Shown: piece by piece, positions 28,935 through 38,885 of the stretch
Layout: every line of letters begins with the position of its first letter
Numbering within the stretch: the first letter of the stretch is position 1
NCBI RefSeq assembly: GCF_046097105.1
Contig: NZ_CP175562.1
Location: forward strand, 1 to 64,000
Length of the DNA stretch: 64,000 nt
Source: Natroniella sp046097105
GTDB lineage: Bacteria > Bacillota > Halanaerobiia > Halobacteroidales > Halobacteroidaceae
Direction: 5' to 3'
The notes under the pieces: generated by a model
Told to the model about the DNA's origin: nothing
The model's input: the letters and a program-made list of their open reading frames with translations, nothing else
The model's database searches: none
Made by a program: the position numbers and the translations under genes

Positions 28935-31900
28935 ATGGCCAGTCCAGAAAGTTCTTTAAGAAGAAGAAGGCGTAGTTTTGCTAAGGTTGAAGGTGGAATG
29001 GAGATTCCATATTTATTAAAGACACAAGTTGATTCATACAATTGGTTTTTAGAAGAAGGTTTACTAGAAATGTTTCATGAGATTTCCCCTATTCAAGATT
29101 TTTCCGAAAATTTAGTATTAGAGTTTATCGATTATTACTTAGATGAGCCCAAGTATGATAAAGATGAAAGTAGAAATCGTGATGTAACATATTCAGCACC
29201 ATTAAATGTTAAAGTCAGGTTGATTAATCAAGAAACCGGTGAAATTAAGGAGCAAGATGTTTTCATGGCTGACTTTCCAGTGTTGACTGATGAAGGTACA
29301 TTTATTGTCAATGGTGCAGAGAGAGTAATTGTTAATCAGCTAATTCGTTCCTCTGGAGTCTACTTTGATCAGGAAGTTACTAAAGATGGGCGTACTTTGT
29401 ATAATGGAAGTATAATTCCAAACCGTGGAGCTTGGATTGAATTTGAATATGACAAGAAGGATATCATTGCAGTTAGAGTTGATCGTAATCGAAAGATACC
29501 ATCAACTGTTTTATTCAGAGCTTTAGGGTATGGAACTGATGCTGAATTACTTGATTTATTTGGTGAACATGAAATAATACATAATACAATTGAACGTGAT
29601 AATACTGAAACGCATGAAGAAGCACTAATTGAATTATATAAAAAGATTCGCCCTGGAGAGCCTCCTACAGTAGAGAGTGCTCAAAATTTAATAGAATCAT
29701 TATTTTTTGATTCTAAACGATATGATTTAGCTAAAGTTGGTCGATATAAGATAAATAAAAAGTTAGATTTGGATATTGACCCTGATCAAAGAACATTGGC
29801 TAAAGAAGATATTATAGGAACAGTTAAATATATGCTTAAATTGATAGATAAAGATGAATCTGCTTGGATAGATGATATTGATCATCTAGGTAACAGGCGA
29901 CTTAAAACAGTAGGAGAATTATTACAAAATCAATTTAGAATCGGTTTGGCAAGAATGGAACGTGTTGTCAGAGAGAGAATGACTATTCAAGATATTGATG
30001 TAATTACTCCACAAAATTTGATTAATACCCGACCAGTAGCAGCGGCAATCAAAGAATTTTTTGGTAGTAGTCAGTTATCTCAGTTTATGGATCAAACTAA
30101 TCCATTGTCAGAGTTAACTCATAAAAGAAGAATGAGTGCGTTAGGGCCGGGTGGTCTAAGTCGTGAACGTGCTGGGTTTGATGTTAGAGATGTACATCAT
30201 ACTCATTATGGTAGAATTTGTCCGATTGAGACTCCTGAAGGGCCAAACATTGGGTTGATTGGTTCTATGTGTATTTATGGAAAGACTAATGAGTTTGGAT
30301 TTATCCAAACACCTTATCGAAAGGTCGAAGATGGGGTTGTTACAGAACAAATTGACTATTTAACAGCTGATGAAGAGGATAGATATGTAGTTACTCAGGC
30401 AAATGAACCTCTTGATGAGAATAATAGATTGGTTAATGATAAGGTTTTTGTTCGTTACAAAGAAGAAACTTTACAAGTTTCTCCTAAGAAAGTTGATTAT
30501 ATGGATGTATCTCCTAAGCAGATTATAAGTGTTTCTGCAGCCTTAGTTCCGTTTTTAGAGAATGATGATGCTAACCGAGCATTAATGGGAGCTAATATGC
30601 AGCGGCAAGCTGTTCCATTATTAAAGACAGATGCTCCACGAGTAGGAACAGGAATTGAATATGAAGCAGCTAAAGATTCTGGTGCTGTAATAGTAGCTAA
30701 GAATCCTGGTGAAGTTATGAAGGTATCAGCAAGTGAGATCTTGATTAAAACTGATCAAGGAACAGTTGATAAATATAAGCTGACTAAATTTGCCCGTTCT
30801 AATCAAGGAAGTTGTATGAATCAACAACCTATTGTTAGAAAAGGTGACCGAGTTGAAGAAGGATTGATTATTGCTGATGGCCCGGCGACTGATAAAGGTG
30901 AATTAGCATTAGGTAAAAACTGTGTTGTTGCCTTTATGCCGTGGGAAGGTTATAACTATGAGGATGCTATTTTAATCAGTGAAAAGTTGGTTAAAGAAGA
31001 TGCCTTAACTTCAATCCATATTGAAGAATATGAAGCTGAAGCTCGTGATACTAAACTGGGGCCTGAAGAGATTACACGTGGCATACCAAATGTTGGAGAT
31101 GATGCTTTGAAGGATTTGGATGAGCGTGGAATTATTAGGGTTGGAGCAGAAGTAGAGCCAGGAGATATTTTGGTTGGAAAGGTAACTCCTAAAGGTGAAA
31201 CAGAATTATCTGCTGAAGAGAGGTTATTACGAGCTATTTTTGGGGAAAAAGCTAGAGAGGTTAGAGACACTTCCCTAAAGGTACCACATGGTGAAGAGGG
31301 TATTGTTGTTGATGTTAAGGTCTTTGATAGAGAAGATGGAGATGAATTGAAAGCAGGAGTTAATAGATTAGTTCGAGTATATGTAGCTAAAAAACTCAAG
31401 ATTACTGTTGGTGATAAATTAGCTGGTCGCCATGGTAATAAAGGTGTTATTTCTAGAATTTTACCTGAAGAAGATATGCCATATTTACCAAATGGTGAGC
31501 CAGTAGAAATTGTTTTAAATCCATTAGGAGTACCATCAAGAATGAATATTGGTCAGGTTTTGGAGACGCATTTAGGTATGGCTGCTAAAGCTTTAGATAT
31601 TCATGTTTCAACACCTGTCTTTAATGGAGCAACTGAAGAAGAGGTAGAGGATATCTTAGAAGAAGCAGGGTTAGAGCGTGATGGGAAAGTAGAGTTATGT
31701 GATGGTCGAACTGGAGAAAAATTCGAGAATCGGGTAACTGTTGGTGTAATGTATATTCTGAAGTTGCATCATCTAGCTCATGACAAAATGCATGGTCGTT
31801 CAACCGGACCATATTCTCTAGTAACTCAACAGCCACTAGGAGGTAAAGCACAATTTGGTGGTCAGCGTTTTGGAGAGATGGAAGTTTGGGCTTTAGAAGC

Positions 31901-32192
31901 CTATGGGGCAGCGCATACACTACAAGAGATGCTAACAGCTAAGTCAGACGATGTTGTAGGTCGTGTGCAAGCCTATGAGTCTATTGTGAAAGGTGAGAAT
32001 GTACCTGAGCCTGGTATTCCAGAGTCATTTAAGGTGTTAATTAAAGAAATGCAAAGTATTGGACTGGATGCTAAAGTTTATTCTGCTGAAGAAGAAGAGT
32101 TGTCGATTGAAGAAAAAGATATCAATGAAACGACTAAAAAGTTAGGGTTGGATTTGATTGATACTGAAGATGATCAAGAAGATGAAGATTAA
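28935..32192 (+). CDS. rpoB: RNA polymerase beta subunit
   Basis: A 1085-residue catalytic subunit, shorter than the 1,193 residues of Bacillus subtilis. The rifampicin pocket (FFGSSQLSQFMDQTNPLSEL, LTHKRRMSALGPGGLSRERA) is of the normal drug-sensitive type. Other landmarks are RICPIETPEGPNIGLIGS, the KHGRHGNKG-type segment GDKLAGRHGNKGVIS and the C-terminal QPLGGKAQFGGQRFGEMEVW that meets beta'. The ATG at 28935 has GGGGGTG about 12 bases upstream, rather far. The gene normally found between rplL and rpoB in Bacillus (ybxB) is absent. rpoC follows. Confidence 0.98.
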   Translation: MASPESSLRRRRRSFAKVEGGMEIPYLLKTQVDSYNWFLEEGLLEMFHEISPIQDFSENLVLEFIDYYLDEPKYDKDESRNRDVTYSAPLNVKVRLINQETGEIKEQDVFMADFPVLTDEGTFIVNGAERVIVNQLIRSSGVYFDQEVTKDGRTLYNGSIIPNRGAWIEFEYDKKDIIAVRVDRNRKIPSTVLFRALGYGTDAELLDLFGEHEIIHNTIERDNTETHEEALIELYKKIRPGEPPTVESAQNLIESLFFDSKRYDLAKVGRYKINKKLDLDIDPDQRTLAKEDIIGTVKYMLKLIDKDESAWIDDIDHLGNRRLKTVGELLQNQFRIGLARMERVVRERMTIQDIDVITPQNLINTRPVAAAIKEFFGSSQLSQFMDQTNPLSELTHKRRMSALGPGGLSRERAGFDVRDVHHTHYGRICPIETPEGPNIGLIGSMCIYGKTNEFGFIQTPYRKVEDGVVTEQIDYLTADEEDRYVVTQANEPLDENNRLVNDKVFVRYKEETLQVSPKKVDYMDVSPKQIISVSAALVPFLENDDANRALMGANMQRQAVPLLKTDAPRVGTGIEYEAAKDSGAVIVAKNPGEVMKVSASEILIKTDQGTVDKYKLTKFARSNQGSCMNQQPIVRKGDRVEEGLIIADGPATDKGELALGKNCVVAFMPWEGYNYEDAILISEKLVKEDALTSIHIEEYEAEARDTKLGPEEITRGIPNVGDDALKDLDERGIIRVGAEVEPGDILVGKVTPKGETELSAEERLLRAIFGEKAREVRDTSLKVPHGEEGIVVDVKVFDREDGDELKAGVNRLVRVYVAKKLKITVGDKLAGRHGNKGVISRILPEEDMPYLPNGEPVEIVLNPLGVPSRMNIGQVLETHLGMAAKALDIHVSTPVFNGATEEEVEDILEEAGLERDGKVELCDGRTGEKFENRVTVGVMYILKLHHLAHDKMHGRSTGPYSLVTQQPLGGKAQFGGQRFGEMEVWALEAYGAAHTLQEMLTAKSDDVVGRVQAYESIVKGENVPEPGIPESFKVLIKEMQSIGLDAKVYSAEEEELSIEEKDINETTKKLGLDLIDTEDDQEDED

Positions 32193-32256
32193 GCTGATTG
32201 AGCAGAAGTTATTAGTTTAAGCTTAAAAATTAAACTAAAGAAGGGGGAGTGTGCCC

Positions 32257-35200
32257 TTGTTTAATGTCAACAACTTTGATTCGATGAAAATAGGTTTAGC
32301 TTCACCAAAAAAGATTCGTTCTTGGTCTAGTGGTGAAGTAAAGAAACCAGAGACGATTAATTATCGAACTTTGAAACCGGAAAAAGAAGGGCTTTTTTGT
32401 GAAAAGATCTTTGGACCTACCAAGGATTGGGAGTGCCATTGTGGAAAATATAAGCGGGTTCGTTATAAGGGAGTTGTTTGTGACCGCTGTGGTGTTGAGG
32501 TTACACGTTCTAAGGTGAGAAGAGAGAGAATGGGGCATATTGAATTAGCAGCACCTGTTTCTCATATTTGGTTCTTTAAAGGAATCCCTAGTCGTTTAGG
32601 ATTAGTTATGGATATGTCACCACGTTCTTTAGAAAAAGTGCTATATTTTGTTTCTTATATTGTAATTGAATCTGGTGATACACCATTAAGTGATAAACAA
32701 TTATTAACAGAAAATGAATACCGAGAAGCTAAGATGAAATATGGTAAAGAATTCAAGGCCGGCATGGGTGCTGGTGCGATTAAAGAAATTTTAAAGAATA
32801 TGGATTTAGAAAAAGAAGTTGATGAATTAGCCAAGGAAACCAAAGAAGTATCTGGCCAGAGACGTAAACGAATAGTACGGAGATTAAAGGTGCTAGAAGG
32901 TTTGAGAACATCTGGTAATAATCCTGAATGGATGATTTTAGATGTTATTCCTGTTATCCCTCCTGAGTTAAGACCTATGGTCCAGCTTGATGGGGGCAGG
33001 TTTGCAACTTCAGATTTAAATGATCTTTATCGTAGAGTAATCAATCGTAATAATCGATTGAAGAGATTATTGGATCTTGGTGCACCGGATATTATTATTC
33101 GCAATGAAAAGAGAATGCTTCAAGAAGCTGTTGATGCTTTGATTGATAATGGTCGTCGTGGAAGACCCGTTACTGGTGCAGGAAATAGACCATTAAAATC
33201 ATTAAGCGATATGTTAAAAGGAAAGCAAGGGCGTTTCCGCCAAAACTTATTAGGGAAGCGTGTTGACTATTCAGGACGGTCTGTAATTGTTGTTGGACCT
33301 GATTTAAGAATGGATCAATGTGGTTTGCCAAAGAAGATGGCCTTGGAGCTATTTAAGCCTTTTGTTATGAAACGATTGGTCGATAAAGAGTTGGCCCATA
33401 ATATCAAAAGTGCAAAAGGTATGGTTGAGAAATTAGATGAAGAAGTTTGGGATATATTAGAAGAGGTAATTAAAGAACATCCTGTATTATTGAATCGTGC
33501 TCCTACACTTCATAGGTTAGGGATTCAAGCTTTTGAGCCGATTTTAGTAGAAGGAAAAGCAATTAAAATTCATCCTTTAGTCTGCCCAGCTTATAATGCT
33601 GATTTTGATGGTGACCAAATGGCAGTACATGTTCCGCTATCAGCTGAAGCTCAGGCGGAATGTAGACTAATGATGCTATCTACTTATAATTTATTATCTC
33701 CAGCTGATGGAGAAGCAATTGCTGTTCCATCTCAAGATATGGTGTTAGGTGCTTATTACTTGACAATTATTAAAGATGGGGCCAAAGGTGAGGGCAAATT
33801 TTTTGGTTCAGCATCTGATGTAATAAAAGCCTATGAAAATGATATGGTTGAGTTACAGACTGAAATCAAGTATAGACTAGATAATGGAGAATGGATAGAA
33901 ACAGGTGTAGGTAGGGTAATCTTTAATGATGCACTACCAGAACAACTTCCATTTTATAATAAGGTTTTTGACAAAGGTGAGTTAGGAGATTTGATTACTG
34001 AAAGTTATAAAAAATTAGGGTCAAATCAGGCTGCTGATATTTTAGATGCTCTTAAAAACTTAACCTTTGAATATGCAACGAAATCTGGAATTACAATTGG
34101 TGTAACTGATGTTGATATTCCGGATAAGAAATATGAAATTTTGGATGAATCTGAAGAAAAAGTTAGTAAAGTTGAACGACAGTATCGTCGTGGTTTGATT
34201 ACTGAAAAAGAAAGGTATCAACGAGTAATTAGTATCTGGGGTAAAGCTAAAGATAGAGTTACTGAAGCGTTGATTGACAACTTAGGTGAGTTTAATCCAA
34301 TCTATATGATGGCTACTTCAGGTGCTCGTGGTAATAAATCACAAATCACTCAGCTAGGTGGAATGCGTGGTTTGATGGCTGACCCTTCTGGTCGAATTAT
34401 TGATATGCCGATCAAAGCTTCTTTTAGAGAAGGGCTAACAGTTTTGGAATATTTTATTTCTACTCACGGAGCACGAAAAGGATTGGCCGACACTGCATTA
34501 AGAACAGCAGACTCTGGTTATTTGACCAGAAGACTGGTTGATGTTTCTCAAGATGTAATTGTTAGAGAAAGAGATTGTGGTACTGTTGAAGGGTTATTAC
34601 TAGAAGCAATTAAAGAAGATGGAGAGATTATTGAACCGTTAAGTGAGAGAGTGTTAGGTAGAACTGCTTCTGTTGATATTATTGATCCTAACACAGAGCA
34701 AGTTATAGTTTCAGAAGGTGAGATAATTGATGAAGAAGCAATTGATGAGATTGAAAAAGCAGGAATTGAAGCAGTAGAAATTAAAACGATCCTGACTTGT
34801 CGAACAAAACATGGAGTTTGTCAAGAGTGTTATGGTCGTAATCTTGCTGATCGTAAGTTGGTCAATGTAGGAGAAGCAGTTGGAATTATGGCTGCTCAAT
34901 CTATTGGAGAGCCAGGGACTCAGCTAACAATGAGAACATTCCATACAGGTGGTGTTGCAGGGGATGATATTACGCAGGGTCTCCCAAGAGTTGAGGAGTT
35001 ATTTGAGGCCCGTAGTCCTAAAGGACAGGCAGTTGTAACAGAATTAGATGGTCAAGTAAATTTAGTTGAAAAAAGCAACTCTTATAAAGCGGTGATTAAG
35101 ACTGAAGAGGGTAGGCAAAAGACTTATCAATTACCTTATGGATCTGAAATTCTGGTTAAAGATAAAGAGTATGTTACAGCAGGTGACAAGTTAACCAAAG

Positions 35201-35694
35201 GACCATTAGATCCAGAAGATATCTTAACAATTAGAGGTAGGCGAGATGTACAAAAATATTTATTAAGGGAAGTCCAAAGTGTTTATCGTTCACAAGGGGT
35301 TGAGATTAATGATAAACATATAGAAGTTATTATCAGGCAGATGTTAAGTAAGGTTAAGATTAAAGAGTCTGGTGATACTGACTTATTACCTGGTAATTTA
35401 ATAGATGTTTTTGAATTTGAAAAGATTAATGAAGAAGTAATAGCTGAAGGAAAAGAGCCTGCTACTGCTAAACCGGAATTATTAGGAATTACAAAAGCTT
35501 CCCTATCAACGGATAGCTTTTTATCTGCTGCATCTTTCCAAGAGACAACTAGAGTTTTAACTGAAGCTTCGTTAGAAGGAAAGAATGATAATTTACTAGG
35601 TTTGAAAGAAAATGTAATTATTGGTCAATTAATTCCAGCAGGAACTGGTATGAAGCAGTACCATGAAATTGATGCGAAAATTGTAGAAGATTAA
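32257..35694 (+). CDS. rpoC: RNA polymerase beta' subunit
   Basis: A subunit of about 1145 residues. The zinc ribbon CHCGKYKR...CDRCGVEV lies near 58-77, the catalytic NADFDGDQMAVH holds the Mg-binding Asp triad, and a second zinc site is formed by CGTVEG and CRTKHGVCQECYG. I prefer TTG 32257 as start: it gives MFNVNNFD, like family members, and GGGGGAG is then eight bases away. A GTG at 32251 would leave only about two bases after that site. Two codons of difference do not affect function. Confidence 0.97.
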   Translation: MFNVNNFDSMKIGLASPKKIRSWSSGEVKKPETINYRTLKPEKEGLFCEKIFGPTKDWECHCGKYKRVRYKGVVCDRCGVEVTRSKVRRERMGHIELAAPVSHIWFFKGIPSRLGLVMDMSPRSLEKVLYFVSYIVIESGDTPLSDKQLLTENEYREAKMKYGKEFKAGMGAGAIKEILKNMDLEKEVDELAKETKEVSGQRRKRIVRRLKVLEGLRTSGNNPEWMILDVIPVIPPELRPMVQLDGGRFATSDLNDLYRRVINRNNRLKRLLDLGAPDIIIRNEKRMLQEAVDALIDNGRRGRPVTGAGNRPLKSLSDMLKGKQGRFRQNLLGKRVDYSGRSVIVVGPDLRMDQCGLPKKMALELFKPFVMKRLVDKELAHNIKSAKGMVEKLDEEVWDILEEVIKEHPVLLNRAPTLHRLGIQAFEPILVEGKAIKIHPLVCPAYNADFDGDQMAVHVPLSAEAQAECRLMMLSTYNLLSPADGEAIAVPSQDMVLGAYYLTIIKDGAKGEGKFFGSASDVIKAYENDMVELQTEIKYRLDNGEWIETGVGRVIFNDALPEQLPFYNKVFDKGELGDLITESYKKLGSNQAADILDALKNLTFEYATKSGITIGVTDVDIPDKKYEILDESEEKVSKVERQYRRGLITEKERYQRVISIWGKAKDRVTEALIDNLGEFNPIYMMATSGARGNKSQITQLGGMRGLMADPSGRIIDMPIKASFREGLTVLEYFISTHGARKGLADTALRTADSGYLTRRLVDVSQDVIVRERDCGTVEGLLLEAIKEDGEIIEPLSERVLGRTASVDIIDPNTEQVIVSEGEIIDEEAIDEIEKAGIEAVEIKTILTCRTKHGVCQECYGRNLADRKLVNVGEAVGIMAAQSIGEPGTQLTMRTFHTGGVAGDDITQGLPRVEELFEARSPKGQAVVTELDGQVNLVEKSNSYKAVIKTEEGRQKTYQLPYGSEILVKDKEYVTAGDKLTKGPLDPEDILTIRGRRDVQKYLLREVQSVYRSQGVEINDKHIEVIIRQMLSKVKIKESGDTDLLPGNLIDVFEFEKINEEVIAEGKEPATAKPELLGITKASLSTDSFLSAASFQETTRVLTEASLEGKNDNLLGLKENVIIGQLIPAGTGMKQYHEIDAKIVED

Positions 35695-35710
35695 AAAAAC
35701 AAGAAAAAGG

Positions 35711-35739
35711 TTGACAGTTAGCAGACAAAGTGTTAAAAT
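35711..35739 (+). promoter_or_regulatory. Sigma-A promoter of the str operon
   Basis: A perfect TTGACA (35711-35716), a 17-bp spacer and TAAAAT (35734-35739). It is followed by a leader of about 125 bases in which I see no clear ribosomal-protein binding motif. Confidence 0.8.
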
Positions 35740-35870
35740 ACGTAAGTGTGTTGTGAACTAGCAACTAAGAGATAGATCATGATTTTATAAATTATTTGAT
35801 TTGAGATGTAACAAAACTCAATAGGATAGTTAGTTGGTTTGATTAAAAAATGGAAGGAGGTGTTTTGTGA

Positions 35871-36239
35871 ATGCCAACAATAAATCAACTTATACGTAAA
35901 GGAAGAAATAAGGTTAAGAAGAAAAAAGGGGCTAGAGCTTTAGAAGGAGCACCTCAAAAGAGAGGAGTTTGTACTAGAGTATATACTGCAACTCCTAAAA
36001 AACCTAACTCTGCATTAAGAAAAGTAGCACGTGTTAGATTAACTAATGGAAAAGAAGTTACAGCTTACATTCCTGGAATTGGTCATAATTTACAAGAACA
36101 CTCTGTTGTTTTAGTAAGAGGTGGTCGTGTTAAGGATTTGCCAGGTGTTAGATATACGATAGTACGTGGAGCGTTGGATACTGCAGGAGTTGAAGATAGA
36201 CGTAAAGGTCGTTCTAAATATGGTGTTAAAAAGCCTTAA
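35871..36239 (+). CDS. rpsL: 30S ribosomal protein S12
   Basis: A 122-residue decoding-centre protein. The loop TATPKKPNSALRK (about 39-51) has lysines at 43-44, the wild-type streptomycin-sensitive state, and the second conserved loop RGGRVKDLPGVRY (about 84-96) is intact. GGAGGTG lies 8-15 bases before ATG. The L7Ae-like gene often found between rpoC and rpsL in Bacillota is not present. rpsG follows after 47 bases. Confidence 0.98.
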   Translation: MPTINQLIRKGRNKVKKKKGARALEGAPQKRGVCTRVYTATPKKPNSALRKVARVRLTNGKEVTAYIPGIGHNLQEHSVVLVRGGRVKDLPGVRYTIVRGALDTAGVEDRRKGRSKYGVKKP

Positions 36240-36286
36240 TTAGGTTGGAATTTAATAATTGATGGAAAAAAGGGGGGAATAATAAG

Positions 36287-36757
36287 ATGTCAAGAAAGAA
36301 TAGAGCTCAACGAAGAGAGGTCGATCCTGATCCAGTATATAATAGCAAGCTTGTAAGTCGATTTATTAATAAGATTATGATTAATGGTAAAAAGAGCTTA
36401 GCTGAAAATATTTTTTACGATGCTATGGAATTAATTACAGAAAAGACAGGCGAAGATGCTAAGGAAGTTTTAAAAGAAGCTTTAAATAATGTAATGCCTG
36501 TTTTAGAAATTAGAACTCGCCGTGTTGGTGGAGCAAATTATCAAGTCCCTATAGAAGTCGATAATAATCGGCGTTTGACTTTAGGAATGCGTTGGATTAT
36601 TAATGCAGCAAGGGATAGAAATGAGAGAAAAATGGTTGAAAGATTTACTAGTGAAATTGTTGATGCTTATAATGAAGAAGGCGGAGCAGTAAGAAAAAAG
36701 GAAGAAGTACATCGAATGGCTGAAGCAAACAAAGCTTTCGCACATTATAGATGGTAA
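36287..36757 (+). CDS. rpsG: 30S ribosomal protein S7
   Basis: A 156-residue primary assembly protein of the 30S head. It starts MSRKNRAQRREVDPDP and contains the conserved PVLEIRTRRVGGANYQVP segment (about 73-90) and MAEANKAFAHYRW end. AAGGGGGGAA precedes ATG. It lies in the standard rpsL-rpsG-fusA-tuf order. Confidence 0.98.
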   Translation: MSRKNRAQRREVDPDPVYNSKLVSRFINKIMINGKKSLAENIFYDAMELITEKTGEDAKEVLKEALNNVMPVLEIRTRRVGGANYQVPIEVDNNRRLTLGMRWIINAARDRNERKMVERFTSEIVDAYNEEGGAVRKKEEVHRMAEANKAFAHYRW

Positions 36758-36785
36758 TTAAAGAATAAAAAGGAAGGTGTTGGAA

Positions 36786-38855
36786 GTGCCTAGACAGTTT
36801 TCATTAAAAAAGACTAGGAATATTGGAATCATGGCACATATTGATGCAGGGAAGACGACAGCTACTGAAAGAATTTTATTCTATACAGGTCGTGTGCATA
36901 AAATTGGAGAGACACATGATGGTGCTTCTCAGATGGATTGGATGGAGCAAGAAAAAGAACGTGGAATTACAATCACTTCTGCTGCAACAACTTGTCAATG
37001 GGATGATCATAGAATTAATATCATAGATACGCCTGGACACGTGGACTTTACGGTTGAGGTAGAGAGGTCTTTAAGAGTTTTAGATGGAGCAATTGGTGTC
37101 TTTTGTTCAGTAGGAGGAGTTGAACCGCAATCTGAAACAGTTTGGCGTCAAGCTGATAAATACAATGTACCAAGAATTGCTTTTGTTAATAAGATGGATA
37201 GAACTGGAGCAGATTTTTATAATGTACTAGATATGATGAAAGAGAGGATTGCTGCTAATCCTGTTGCTCTTCAACTTCCAATAGGAAAGGAAGAGAATTA
37301 TCTAGGATCAATTGATTTAGTAGAGATGAAAGCGATTGTTTATGAGGATGAACTTGGGGTTGATTATGTTGAAAAAGAGATCCCTGATGACCTACAAGAA
37401 AAAGCTGAAGAATATCGTGAATTATTAATTGAAAAATTAGCAGATTTAGATGAAGAAATTATGATGAAATATTTAGAAGGTGAAGAAATTACAGTTGAAG
37501 AGATTAAGGCAGCTATTCGAAAAGGGACTATTGATAATGAATTTACTCCAGTCTTTTGTGGTACTGCTTTAAAGAACAAAGGGATTCAGCCTTTATTAGA
37601 TGCAATTATTGATTATTTGCCGGCACCAGTTGATATACCATCTGTTACAGGGTTAGATCCTAAAACAGAGGAAGAAATCAGTCGAGAAACTGCTGATGAT
37701 GCTCCATTTTCTGCTTTAGCATTTAAGATCATGACTGACCCTTATGTGGGTAAGTTAGCTTTCTTTAGAGTTTATTCTGGAATTCTAGAAGCTGGTTCTT
37801 ATATTTATAATTCAACAAAAGATGAAAAAGAACGAGTTGGTAGAATTTTGCAGATGCATGCTAATAAGCGAGAAGAGAGAGAAGAGGTTTTTGCTGGAGA
37901 CTTAGCTGCAGCGGTAGGACTTAAAAATACTACAACAGGAGATACATTATGTACAGCAGATGAGCCAGTTATCTTAGAATCTATGGAATTCCCTGAAACA
38001 GTTATCGATGTAGCTATTGAACCTAAAACGCAAAAAGATAGTGATAAGTTAGGTGAAGCTTTACAGAAATTAGCTGAAGAGGATCCAACATTTAATGTTA
38101 GAACTGATGAAGAAACTGGACAGACAATTATTTCAGGTATGGGTGAGCTACACTTAGAGGTAATCATTGATCGTTTAACGAGAGAGTTTAATGTTGAAGC
38201 TAACATTGGAGAACCTCAAGTTGCTTATCGAGAGACTGTTACTAAGAAAGCTGAAATTGAAGGCAAATTCATTCGCCAATCTGGTGGCCGTGGTCAATAT
38301 GGTCATGTAATTATGGAAATTGAACCATTAGAAGCCGGAGAAGGATTTGAGTTTGAAGATAATATTGTTGGCGGAGTTGTACCAAGAGATTACATTAGTT
38401 CTGTTGAAGACGGTGTTAGAGAAGCTTTAGAAAATGGTGTTTTAGCTAATTATCCAGTAGTTGATGTCAAGGTTGCTTTAAATGATGGTTCGTATCACGA
38501 AGTTGACTCTTCTGAGATGGCCTTTAAAATTGCTGGTTCTATGGCAATTAGAGAGGGTGCACATAGAGCAAATCCTGTATTGCTAGAGCCAGTCATGGCA
38601 GTTGAGGTTACAACTCCTGAAGAATATATGGGAGATGTAATTGGAGACCTTAACTCTCGACGGGGACAGGTTGAAGGTATGGAACAACGAGGAAATGCAC
38701 GAGTAATTAGAGCTAATGTTCCATTAGCTGAGATGTTTGGATATGCAACTGATCTTCGCTCTAATACACAAGGGCGTGCTCAGTATGTAATGCAAATGGA
38801 TCATTATGATGAAGTACCTAAAAGTATTGCTAAAGAAATTATGGAACAAGCTTAA
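36786..38855 (+). CDS. fusA: Elongation factor G
   Basis: A 689-residue translocation GTPase. G motifs AHIDAGKTT, DTPGHVDF and NKMDR lie in the first 145 residues; domains II-V follow, with the domain IV loop RQSGGRGQYGHVIMEIEP near 500. I choose GTG 36786 (MPRQFSLKKTRNIGIMAHIDAGKT), because the spacing to AGGAAGG is then eight bases and the start matches the family. GTG 36777 would overlap that site. tuf copy 2 follows after 30 bases. Confidence 0.98.
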   Translation: MPRQFSLKKTRNIGIMAHIDAGKTTATERILFYTGRVHKIGETHDGASQMDWMEQEKERGITITSAATTCQWDDHRINIIDTPGHVDFTVEVERSLRVLDGAIGVFCSVGGVEPQSETVWRQADKYNVPRIAFVNKMDRTGADFYNVLDMMKERIAANPVALQLPIGKEENYLGSIDLVEMKAIVYEDELGVDYVEKEIPDDLQEKAEEYRELLIEKLADLDEEIMMKYLEGEEITVEEIKAAIRKGTIDNEFTPVFCGTALKNKGIQPLLDAIIDYLPAPVDIPSVTGLDPKTEEEISRETADDAPFSALAFKIMTDPYVGKLAFFRVYSGILEAGSYIYNSTKDEKERVGRILQMHANKREEREEVFAGDLAAAVGLKNTTTGDTLCTADEPVILESMEFPETVIDVAIEPKTQKDSDKLGEALQKLAEEDPTFNVRTDEETGQTIISGMGELHLEVIIDRLTREFNVEANIGEPQVAYRETVTKKAEIEGKFIRQSGGRGQYGHVIMEIEPLEAGEGFEFEDNIVGGVVPRDYISSVEDGVREALENGVLANYPVVDVKVALNDGSYHEVDSSEMAFKIAGSMAIREGAHRANPVLLEPVMAVEVTTPEEYMGDVIGDLNSRRGQVEGMEQRGNARVIRANVPLAEMFGYATDLRSNTQGRAQYVMQMDHYDEVPKSIAKEIMEQA

Positions 38856-38885
38856 TAAAACTTTAAAATCAAGGGGGAAAATAAG

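Noticed and set aside
30956..31399. A 147-codon minus-strand frame opposite rpoB, and a similar one opposite fusA (37805-38206)
   Set aside because: Both overlap well-supported core genes completely and look like antisense shadows.
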